Positions 38,301-50,800 of a DNA stretch of 64,000 nt are shown piece by piece. Where the stretch lies: positions 20,422,555-20,486,554 of the forward strand of contig CM029370.1 in assembly GCA_017165825.1 (NCBI GenBank), written 5' to 3'. A program made the translations under genes and the position numbers. Numbering within the stretch: the first letter of the stretch is position 1; each line of letters opens with the position of its first letter. The DNA is from Hepsetus odoe (taxonomy: Eukaryota; Chordata; Actinopteri; Characiformes; Hepsetidae). Below the pieces are notes generated by a model, which was not told the origin of the DNA, made no database searches, and was given only the letters and a program-made list of their open reading frames with translations.

Positions 38301-41215
38301 AACAGCGGACCCCCCCTGGCCTAATGCTCTGAGTGGCACCACACTGAGTGATAAATTTTTTCAGCCATTAGCCACGAACAAGATGCTTTTTTTGGTTTTT
38401 ACACTGGATTGTGCATGATAAGCACGATTATCTGCCAAGAGACATCATTTTGTGGGGGGCACTTACTTTCTCTCTGACAAATTGTGTGTGATTTTGAGAT
38501 ACATAGCAGTCTTGCCTTTCAGAGTACAGTCATTTGTGTGATTGATTGCCGTTTAAATCAGAAGTTTTGGCTTTATTGATTAGGCCTGACACAGCATGTA
38601 TGTCCATCTGATTTTATTGTCTGTCAGGCAGCCCTGATCAGAGGCTGTGAGTTGGCATCACTGCTCTGCTGGGAATGTTCTTAGCATGCAAATGGAGCCC
38701 TGGCCTGAAATGATCTTTGCATCAGAAGCTCTGCAATTAAACACTAGTTAAATCACCATCAAACTCTGAAGCACTTCAAGTGACATAAGACTTCAAAGTG
38801 TGCTGCACAGCTTAAATCAGCTAGGCAGTCACACTAAGATCAGAATAGATTTGTCTAGGGATGAACCATTAGCATTTCCTCCTAAACTAAAAAGTATTAA
38901 ATCTCACTTAAGCCAAATAACGACCCCTAAGATGCTAAGAAAGATAAGCAAAACAGCCCACCACCTGTAGAAAGTTTCAGCATGCTAATAAAAGTTCAGC
39001 CTTGAAGCAAGTATGATGTGATTGGGTGGCTGAGGACATGTAGGGGACATTTATCACTGGGACACAGCACACTGGCTCTCTTTGTTTGATTGGGTAAATT
39101 AGTGGGAGCTAATTTGCTTCCTCTGCAGAATCCTTTGCAGGCTTTTTCTTGTTGTGTTAATTAGGCTGGAAGAACTCTTTGGTATGCTTCATGGATGTCG
39201 GTCCAAGGTGAAAGGGAAAAGAGCCATATCATTGTTATGCATTGCCTGCGCTAAGAAAAGTACGGATATTTTTATGGCTATCAAGTATGACGCGCTATTT
39301 ATGAATGCTTTCATTGCTTTGCCAAATTGAGCATTTAAATTGAAATCAAGGTAATAATAGCTTCGTTCCACAAATAACAGGTCTAATATACCCCAATTTC
39401 AACCTCATCATAATGTTTATTCAAATCCAGAGAAAGTAGCATTCCTATTTATTATGTTCAGTGATTTATAAAGTGGGGCTGGAGCTTGAAAAATAGGACA
39501 CAGATGACAAAGAAGATGAAACCTGTCCAGTGGGTTTAAATTATTCATCACCTGGTCATATGACAAAGCTGTAGTTGTCTGTAGTCATTTCTTTCCACAG
39601 TTGGTTCAGTAAATAAACCATGTACTTTAAACCTAAAGAACTATTTGGATGGGATTGCTTTACATGCGGATAAGGTGTAAAATAATTATTACTGGTGTTT
39701 TTTGGTCATTTTTGTATATGGAGTAGTTCTTCCATCCTTCTGACCTTCATCTGAGCCGCTCGTAGGGAGAAAGGCAGAGAAACATTTTGGAAATCACAGG
39801 GCAGACACAGCACATTCATTCTCTGTAATTTATACCATTTTCTAAATGAATGAAAAAAACAATACATTAGCCCATTTCCCCATGTTAAACTAATCCTGCC
39901 CAAATAAATATGACATTCAATGACTTTCATTTGGGTTACTTTATGTAGGGTATTTTGTTGTGATTTGTACTGCGAATGTAAAGAACATTTTGTGCTTTTG
40001 TACTTTTTAAAAAGCTGTTTAGGCAAAGGTTGGAATTCCAGCAGTTTAATAATATACTAAAAAATACAGCTATAACACTCTGGTGTTGGTTCTCAAATGT
40101 GAACACATAGCCAGGAGTCTTATACTCAAATTTATTAGACATGACTAGAACTCAGGAACCACTGAACAAAGTGCGTAAACAATGACTAACGCTCTGCTCT
40201 GACTCATTGGGGCTTATTAAGCCAGCCCCCAATGAGGCACACCTGTTACCCAAGTGAGCACAGGTGTGCACAGTCAGAGCAGAGCGCCACTTACTTTGAC
40301 AACAGGTCTTTGAGTCTATAATACCATCATCATCATCGCCATTCAGGTCTGTTATATAACATGATGTGCTGCTGTTTAGGATGCTAAGGTGCGTGAGCAG
40401 CTGGGTGCAGCCACCATGGTGGGCAAGATGGAGAACAGGATGGTGACTGTGGTGACCGGTCATGACATGGTCAATATTACTTACCTTCACTTCATGGCTT
40501 TTCAAGAAGAAGTGGCTAAGGTAATAAAAAATATTTCACATATTTAATTGAAGTATTTTTTTTAATTTCCACAAATTTGAACTTTCCTGTTTCTAGCTTT
40601 CATTTTTATACTGTATAAAAATCATTGCATCTTCAATGACTAGTCATGCAGAACTTGTTTTGTGAGAAACTGCTTAGTGTGCTTAATTCTTTGTTATTTA
40701 ATGCAGGTTAAAAAGTGTGTTTTTTGAGTGCCATAAGCTTTTGGGTGTATTTGTAGGAGTGGGCGGAGGAGCTTTTTAGCTTGGCCTCAAACCTCCTGGC
40801 CCAAAACATGTCCCGGGAGTCCTGTTTGGATAAAGTGTGAGTACACTCTGCATTTTCAATTCATCATATTTCTTTGAACATTTTTGGATGGATGTCTGCT
40901 GTAATAGACCCTTTGAAATGTGCATTCTGGTTCTTACTAGATATAAGAATTTGGACCATCTACCTACCCTTCAGCACTCTTTCAGTGCACCCAGTGGAAC
41001 TGTACACCCCCATAATAATAAAAATGTCATATAGTAGGAGCTCCCATATTGAGCAGTAAATTTCATAAATCAATACTAGGCGCTCTGAAGTAAAGATTGA
41101 CGGTAAGGACCATAGATTCAACTCGTGGCCCCAAGCAAGCAGTGTTTTAAAATCTTCAGTGAATTGAAAGCATTTAATGAATGCCAGACATAAGACTATT
41201 TCAGACTGTTGGTAT

Positions 41216-41287
<72 letters not shown>

Positions 41288-44200
41288 TCTGCCTTCTTTT
41301 TGTTCATTTATTTGCTTTTTATTCTAGAGCTTCATTACTTTGTAAATGAAATGGCACAGTCTAGCTAAAGTCTTAACTCTCCACTTACAAGTTATAATTT
41401 CATCTGTTTCAAATGACCCGTCAAGAAGACATTTGTTGCATTTTAGCAGAAAGCTATGACATTGCATTCATTTGCTTCTTCATGCTTCATTGCATGCACA
41501 AAATGGGCCATCTGTTGCTTTTTCATTTAGAAATTGGAGTTGGTGCCTGACAACATTTCATCTAAAGAAGGGTCAATAAGAGTAAAGCAGGCCATAATGA
41601 GAATAACCAAAATAAATCAACTTTCCGTTGACATATAACTCAATTGTACTAAAGTTTCTTTGGAACATTCCCAAGGTCCTGGATTGTCTGTATTTCTAAC
41701 CCATCTTCACCAATTTCCAGCCCATCTTTTGCCATTTCTCCTCCAAATTTTTGTCTCATCTAACCAGTCTATATTCTTCCAGTATTTCCTTGGCTTGTCC
41801 AAATGTGCAGCAAACTTCAAATGAGCTTCAACATGCTTTTTCTTCAGCAGTGGAGTCTTGCGTGGTGAGCATGCATAGACGCCATGTCACTTTATGGTTC
41901 ATACATTACTTATTGTTTTTTGAAACAGCTGTACCTGCTAATTCCACGTCTTTCTGAAGCTCTTCACAAGTGGTCCATGGCTTTTGGACAGCTCTTCTGA
42001 TTATTCTTTTGTCAGAAATCTTGTGAGAAGCACCTGGTCATGGTTGGTTTATGACTAAATGGTGTTCTTTCCACATCCAGATTATGGCCCCAATGGTGCT
42101 CACTGGAACATTCAGCTTAGAAATACATCTTTATCCAATGCCATCAGTATGTTTTGCAACAATAAGGTTGCGAAGATCTTGAGAGAGCTCTTTGTTTTTA
42201 CCCATCATGAGATGCTTCTTGTGTGTTACCTTGGTAATGAGAAACCTTTTTATAGGTCATCAATTAAGACTAATCCAGCTGATATTCATTTGCAATGATA
42301 GGGGTCAGGATTGCTTTTAAATACTGACCAGGTTCAGCTGCTCTCTTGGCTTTGCATGCCTTTTTCATCTCCTTTTCTTAATGTGCTCAATACTTATTCC
42401 CTCTGTCATTCCACTTTACTACACATAATTTATGGACTTATTTGTTTTGATTACTTTGTATGTGTGGATTACTTGGGTTGTTACCGACATCTGGTGTAAA
42501 TTTCATTTCAGTAGCCCCATTACAAAAACGAGTATTGAATAAGGTTCAATACTTATTTTCCCTGCTGTTTATAAAACTGTACTTGTAGAATCTTAGGGGT
42601 GAAACACACAAGGAAAAATGTAGATGGGTTTTGAGAAAAGGACATTTAAGGTTTTGGTTGGGTACAACAGCAGCTTTTGTCTTTCCCATTGTCCTTTTCT
42701 CAACTCTAATCAAAGAAAATAGATAGAGCTGAGCAGAAGCATGTAATCATCCACTTAGAAGTTCCCATGCTAATAGAGGGAGGAAGAAGGTGGCATTTAC
42801 TTGTGTCTGGGCAGCAGCTGAATAGCAACAGTGGCAGTCGAGATGTCCTTGTGCCAAAGACCAGATTTGTCTGGTCAAGCAGTGGGTCGTCATCAGCATA
42901 TGTGGGCGATAGAGTCAACCTTTTACACCCAACAGATAACAATACCAATGACCTGTACTCACATGACGTAAGACCTAGACCTGGATAATGGCCATGAATT
43001 ATTTGTGAAAAGCCACTTATCACTGAGTACATAATGACGGCTCAAGTTGCATGGTGGCTATTTTTAGCCCTGTGGTGTAACTCATGCTCCAACCAGCCAC
43101 TAGGGATGCAGAAGCCAATGTATTTTTTTTGTCCTAGTTGGATAAATGGAGAGGGTTAAAACATTTAGATGTTTGATTTAGCCACATCAAGATGCAGACA
43201 ACAATACAGATTTCTATAGTGCAGCAGTCGAGGCCCAGGTTAACAACACCCACCACCAGTACTGTCAGCCAACAGGGTGTGGGTGACTATTGGGCAAATA
43301 GAGGACATGCAGGCATGTGCGCAAGACATAGATACAGAGGATAGGAAGAAATGGAAAGAGAAAATCAGCTTCTGAGACCCCTAACAGGAATGGCTAAAAG
43401 AAGAAGACAAAGAACTGCCACTGCCAATGCAAAATGTCCTGGGATTGTTGAGCAATGCATGAAATGCTAAAACGCACTAACACACCCCACACATCCAAAT
43501 ATCTTCGCACAGGGGCTATAATTAGAAAAGCATCGGAACAGATATGCACTGCCACACACACAAACAAATTTTGACAGAAGGCTTATTGATTTCAGGCAAA
43601 TTAATCTGGCCCATTTTCATGCATATGAATGTGCAGAATGTCAGTGATATTTATAATGGTGAGCAAATGAATGCATCTACAGTTCATGCTTTTGTCCCAA
43701 GGATAGGGTTGAATATATTCCCAAAAAGTGATGAGTTTTGAAAGGTTGGTTTCATATTCATTCTGTTGCAGATATACTAGACTGCTGCTGCAGCTTACTC
43801 CTGAGGGAGGTATTCCTGTTAAAAAGTGAGTAACAAACTAACTACTCTATAATCTGTAAGTTATCTATAATTGAACAACATTCACTTACTATATCTGCAG
43901 TTAATGCATCTATAGTTAATGATCATTAAGCCGACGTTGCCTCTTGACACAGTGTAAAAATAAGGAAGACTGACAATGAAAGCACACTCTGATAAGCAAT
44001 AAAGCAAATCGTCTCATAAATTGTGCTGAAAATGTTCACTGCTCTCAGTCTTAACAGATCATAGCGTGTTAAAAAAACACGTGCTTATCCAGCTTTTCTG
44101 AAATGATAGGAATTTTGGTTTTATGCATTTCTGTACAGATTATTCAGACTGTGTGTACGCAACTAAATATCCGTGTCAACAGTTGCCAGCTAGAATTTAC

Positions 44201-47121
44201 AAATCATGAGGGGTGTCTGGTTATATTTTGACATGTAGTCCCCTCCAGAAGTACTGAAGCAGCAAAGTCAATTCATTTGATTTGCTATGCACTAAAGAAA
44301 TTTAGGTATGAGATTAAAATGTTCAAATGAGATGAGCATGTTCTGGAAGTGAACAGAGGTGATAAGGAGGTGATGGGCAGGTATAGTGTCAAGGAGAGGA
44401 AAACAGGTCAGATGATAGTCAATCTTGCAAAAAGGATGGAAATGCTTGTAATAAATACCTATTTTAAAAAGAGGGAAGCATATAGGGGAACAAAAGTGCA
44501 GGAGGATGCACACAGTGGATTATATCCTGTGCAGGAGGGTCAATCTGAAGGACTTTTCAGGAGAGACTGAAAAGGAGTGACTGGTGAGAAAAACTAAACA
44601 GCAAAGAAGGGTGGTCTGCAGGGGGAACGTGAGGGCAGAGTCAAGAATCAATTGGAAGCTGAAGAAGGAAGTCATATCAGATAGATCAGAGCACTTTGTG
44701 TACCTGAACACTCTTTTTTTCCAAGTTAGCAAAAGTTCTAAAACAGGTGTTTGTTTTTAAACAAGTGCGTGTCCTGTTAGATTGATTCTTGAAAGCATAC
44801 ATAGCCTATGATACCTACTCTAAGTTGAAGCTTTGGATTTCACCCAACATGAAGACCAGTAAGTGAAATCATGAACAACCTCAACAGGGTGGGGATAGAG
44901 GTTTCACAATCCACTATTTGCAAAAGCCTTTGAGAGAAGAAATACAGAGGCCATGCCACCAGATGAAAATCAATCATTCGTAACAAATCTGAAGATTTTT
45001 AAATGGATGAAACAAAGAAGGAAGGATTTAAAGGCTAAAGTGTGGAGAAGAAAGGAAATGTGCATCAACCAGATATGCAACCTCATCTGTGAAGCACAGC
45101 GGAGGTAGTGTTGAAGCTTGGGCTTGAATGGCTACTTCTAGGAGAGGGTTCAATTTCTTTATTTATGATGTAACTTATAAATCAATTAAAATGTACTTAT
45201 TTAAACAAAAATGTGTTAAAAGGTTGAAGCATACGATTAATGTGTTTAAATGTTTACAGATTAATACAATTTCTCTACAATTTTATGTCAATACAGTTAT
45301 TACCAGAAAAATAACTAAGATGAGATTGTGATTGTGTACAGTTAATTTTATTTATCTTCTGAATTGATATTTTTTTGTTCATTTTCAGTGCATTCCTATT
45401 TTCAGCTCAGTACTGTTAAGTCTCCTGTTCTAACACATGTTGTCTGCTCTGCTCTAGTATCTTCAGAGTGTTTTCAGCAGACAGGAAGCGAGTTGAGAAT
45501 GCGTTGGAGATCTGTGGCCTTCCATCTGGAAGAGTAAGCTCTGACTCATGTCTGTCAATACACCACTATTGTTTTAGATTGTTTTCTGGCCTTTGAGGTT
45601 TTGAAGTTGTGTAGTGCCAAGCAAAGTTCAGCTTCAGCTCTGAAAAAAAGAGATTATTGTATTCAGTTGAAGCAGTATAAACATGCTGTAGACCATTGTG
45701 TGTGATGGATCATTTGTGACAGACAAAAAAACCTTGTGTTAGTAAATATTATGAGAAAAAAAATATTCAAATGCCCTGAAATCTACGCCCACTAAGATTT
45801 AGGCTATGATCAAAAGAGCATAGAAGACACACCATCACATAAGCAATCAGAGCCTGTTTTTGTAGTATCATCAGTTAATGTCTTCTACTAAGTAGTGCTG
45901 TAACAGATACTCTTGAATTAAACATACAATTTTTTTTTGATAATCAATTAACACATACTTTTTCAATTCATTTTGAACAATTGGTTGGTAATTTGCTTTA
46001 TTATATGCTTCTTTTAAGTTATATTTCTCTTTCTTACTAAACCATAAAAGGCCTTACTAAGCTAACTTACTAACTAGCTTTAGCTGTTTAACACACTACA
46101 AATTGTTAAACACATTTTGTGTCATGATGGAAAAAAGGGGAACGGAGGCACAAGTGCTAGGGAGCAATCTAGTACCATCCATTTCCATTTTCTGTCGCTT
46201 GTCCCAAACGGGGTCGCGGGGGGGTGCTGGAGTCCAACCCAGCGCACACAGGGCGAAGGACGGGGGACACACCCTGGACAGGTCGCCAGCCCATTGCAGG
46301 GACAATCTAGTACCTTTAAACGGAAGTGTGGACATAGAACAGACAAGTCTGGGTCAATCTGGAATTCCTTAAGTGCCCGGCTGGCCAGGTGTGAGGGATT
46401 GGGCTGTGATGAATGGGCGCCATGGAAGATGTGGTTTAGAAGTCCGGTGACCGTTACTGTGGCCATGACTGGGGCTCGGTGGAGGCCGTGACATTATGAT
46501 TATATTATATGTTAATATTCCTATTTTTTCCATATTTTATACTATAAGAGTCTTTCACATCTTTGTTTAACATATTACGTAAAGCCAGATATTTATTTCC
46601 TTTGTTCCATATGTTCTTTGGGTCTGCCTGATCAGAATGTAATTGAACTAAACAGCTTAATTACCACTTAATTTGTTCTTTTAAATCAAGAATGTCTTCA
46701 TTTGATGCTACTGTCCTATAAACAAACAAATGGGAATATAATATTTGATTGTAAATAAGTGTGCAAAATGTAATGTGATCTTAAAACCTTTAAGTTGATA
46801 CTATAAGATGCTGTTGCCAAGGGTCACTTTAGACCAGTCAGGTCTACTTCTAGGCCTAGTGATATTTCCCTGTCATACCAAATAGTCTGTAAATCACAAA
46901 CTATATTTAGGAGTTATGTTATATTTAGTAGTTATGTTATAAACAGTAGTTGGGCACAAAAGTTAAGGCCTGTTTTTGTTCTGCAACTATGATCCTTTTT
47001 TAATCATGATGATAATATTCAGCTGCTGTTGGAAATCAATAGTGACAGTTTAAGACTCATTGGAAAAAATTGTAGCAATAAATATATTCAAACACAGACA
47101 CAGACACACACGCAGACAAAG

Positions 47122-47154
<33 letters not shown>

Positions 47155-47843
47155 AACAAAGCCAGTCTGTCCATAATTAGCTACAGTTGCAAGTAGCATA
47201 TTTTTGTTTTAGAGCCCAGCTGGGATTTGTTGTTGTTGCGATGTATAATTATTTTCAGCAAAATGTTGGTGGTTCTAATTCTTCAACTCTGCCTTTAACC
47301 CTGATTACTGACTTCTGCAGAGCCAACCATCTGTGTGTGTGAGTGCCCCTGGAAAGTGTTAAAAAATTTATCAATATGTGTCCATTAACCTTTTCACTTG
47401 CACATTCTGCTCCTTACTTCTTTCATGTCTTTTGCTTTGAGTTAACTTTGTTTCTGTATTCTGATCATTTTCCATTCATCGCTGTTTAAGGCTGCTGTTA
47501 AAGTGTTATTTTAGGGAAATATGGCACATACCAGCCTTGTAGTTCTATTTTGTGGCCTTCACACATTTTGAGTATACTTCAGAAGCTATACTGTGCTGAA
47601 AAAGAAAGAAAAATAATGACTTCTTCTCCAAGGATGGAGAATGGCCCAGGCCATTCATTGGCAGCTAGCAATAAATAATCTGCTTTATAAGTTGCTGCTG
47701 ACAGATGAATGACAAAGGAGAGACCGTGGTGCTTACTGAGAACTTTATATCATTCACAGTGAGTAATGGACCTGTTTTGGTGGCGCATCCCTTTTTCATC
47801 TCAACCGTTTTGTACTACTTTGTCTTCTAGAGAGATGGCAAAG

Positions 47844-47877
<34 letters not shown>

Positions 47878-50800
47878 GGACCATGCCACTCTCTTGATGC
47901 TGTCCAAGACGCCTCTCCCTCACTTTGGAATGTCACACTCTAAAGTGATCATTATTTTTAATGAACCCTGTCTCTGGAGTCGTTGTCTTTAATGAGTACT
48001 AGTCTTTGTAATTGGCCATGTTCAGTTATCTTCTCCCTTTCATTTTGGTTGACTTTTCTTGTCTTTTTCTTTTGATTATTCATCTGTCCACTCATGCTCT
48101 AGAAATGGCAGTTAAGTGCAAATGAATCTGTGCAGGTGCTTGAAAAATCATTAACGCCTTGTTGTTCATGTTCAGTCACTGTAAGCCCTTTTAAAAGGCT
48201 AACATAACCAAATGACCAAACTTTCTGATAGTTATAACCTTTTTTTTGCTCCCTGCAGAATGACTTAATCCCTCAGCAGCAGTTCACACCAGAAATATAC
48301 AGAGTGTTTCTTAATAACATCTGTCCCCGCAAGGACATCGATACCATCTTCTCAGAAATGTAAGCCCCTTCATGCTTCGTGCTGAGTCCAGTTTTATGAT
48401 GAAAATTGCTGTTACCTCCCCACAGGGATGTAAAGCTGGTCTGTTGGGAAGGCCAGATAGTCCTAGAGAGAAACTCAGCCACTTCTTTAATTCTGGACAC
48501 TGCATCCCTGCAAATTAAACCCATAAATCAAATCGAGTGTTAAACGAGAGACGTGATAAGAGAGTGAGTCATAAGTTATAGTGTATGATGAATTGGAGGG
48601 GACAAGCATATAAATCTGTTGTAATTATGCTTCATGTATCCTTAACAAGTCCCTGCGGTCCAATAGAGTCTTTTAAATGTTGACTCCCAAATTTAAGTGG
48701 ACATTTACTCTACAATTAGGCCATTCTCAGTACACTGTGTTGTGGAAGACTTCTGTATTTGTCTATTATGTCTTGATGTACAGCTGATCATTTGCTTAGT
48801 GTCAGTTATGGAACTACCAAGTGGTCAGTTATAGTCAGCCTCTGCAGGTTTGGCCATTGAATGATGAGGTTTAATAGGACGAAAGTACAGACAAGATTCA
48901 GGCTTCAGTATGGGTGTAGTTTCTGTTTAAACTATGATATGTCATTTTGTGCACCACGTAACATACTAAACAGTCTGTGTAAGATCACTTAAAGGGAGGC
49001 TAACAATAAAGATTTCTTGATTGCAGAACATTTTTGAGTGAATTCTGTCAAAACAAAGAGGCTGAGGAATGCCATGCCGACTATAGAATATTATAAGGAA
49101 CAGGAATTATGTATTAAGGATTTGGTGAAAATAATTGCATAATTTTCCACTTATCCAAGATGTAGTCAAGACAAGTTTGTTTCTCTGGATTTTGCATCTT
49201 ATATTTAGAACTAGAGTCACACAGCTAATAACTATACAAAAAGCCAATAGTCAACCTAATCTTTTCCAAAAATATACTCCACTATGTCTTTTGACCCACA
49301 AAAAAACACATCCAGGCCTATTGTTTAGGTGGTACAGACTTGTTAATGCTGACTTACTGTGAGCCATTAAAATAAACAAACCTCAGCTTTTTCACATCTG
49401 GTATTAACAAAGATCTGGATGATCTGATCCTAAGGTAAAGCCAAAAGGTATTTTTAATTCAGTTTGGAATCATGTCTTGCATAATTTCCACTGGAGAAAG
49501 ATTTTCACACACATTCACTACGTTCCTCATCAAAATGTCCCACAAATCAGTGCTTGTGACTTAAGTGCCATGCTCGTTTAACTCGGATTGCAGACTTTTC
49601 CCATATTACAATTATATGTTTTCCTATTAGGGCCATGATATGGTTGACCTAGGCAGAAATTTGTTACTGTCAAGAAACTTTATGTACAAATATTGCATAT
49701 GCACACAAGACCAGTTCCAAAGGTGCTTTAATTAGCTGGTAACAATCAGTATGTACATCATGCTAGCCACATTTGATTGGTTCACACGGTGCATGGTAAT
49801 ACTAAGCTTTAAATGGGTCTGACTAGCATGAAACATTCATATTTTTTTAATGGTTGTCACAAAAACTTATTGTTCAGCTCTCTTACTCCTGAAGCTGTTT
49901 TATGTTTTAGCTAGATTAGCCCCATTCCTCCAGCACCATAATAAAGATATAGACGGTATGTATCAAGTCATTCCAATTAACAATGTTCAGACAAGGGCAG
50001 ATTTTTGCCTATTTGATTGCTTGAAGTCATGACATTTAAGCATAAGGCACAGCTGATAATTGCATCAAGTTCTTCCCTCTCTCTCTCTCTCTCTCTCTCT
50101 CACTCCAGTGGTGCTAAAAGTAGACCATATCTCACAGTAGAGCAGATGACAGACTTCATCAACAATAAGCAGCGAGACCCACGACTGAATGAGATTCTGT
50201 ATCCACCCTTGAAACCTGAGCAGGTACAGGCACTGGTGGAAAAGTATGAGCCTGACACCATGCTCTACCAACGAGGTGAGTGTATCCACCTGCCACTCAA
50301 ATCAAGGTGGCCCTTAGAAAAGCACTTCTTTTTCATGGGTGAATAAGTGCAGCTGTTTTCAAGAAAGATGCTACCATCATGCTCTCGGCAGGGTACTGAA
50401 CTTGGCAGATTTGTTGCCGTAGTAACAGTTGTGCTACAGCAACGCAGGGAGTTTGGTGGCCCTGTAGGATGCTGGAATGGAATTTAAGCAAAAGAAATTA
50501 GTTCCTTACAATAAACCTGTATGTTGAAGACATTGTGGTAATGCATTTTATATTTTAAAAGCCACGGCACTAAAAGATCAGCCGCCAGCAGCAACTCTTC
50601 TGAGTTTTGGGACAGATAGAAGTCTGTGAGAAGATATATGTTCTGGTATAGGGATAAGTCTTGTGATTCTGCACATTTAAACATTCACATTTTCTGTTTA
50701 TTAGTTGAGTTTAAAATATAAGGAAAGACAACACAATATGGAACACAACTTTTGGTGAAGCAAGTTAAGTTATTATTTTATTATTTTAGTTATTAAGTTA

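Noticed and set aside
40835..40836. Alternative donor GTGTGA for exon e3
   Set aside because: It would end the exon after AAA and break the frame into e4. GTGAGT two bases later keeps it.
46117..46491. 124-codon open frame overlapping the truncated SINE
   Set aside because: It runs through the less AT-rich SINE tail and its flank. Less AT-rich DNA has fewer stops, and no protein features are seen.
50017..50346. A 109-codon independent protein
   Set aside because: It is exon e7 read through into both introns. The Ser-Leu start comes from the CT tract.
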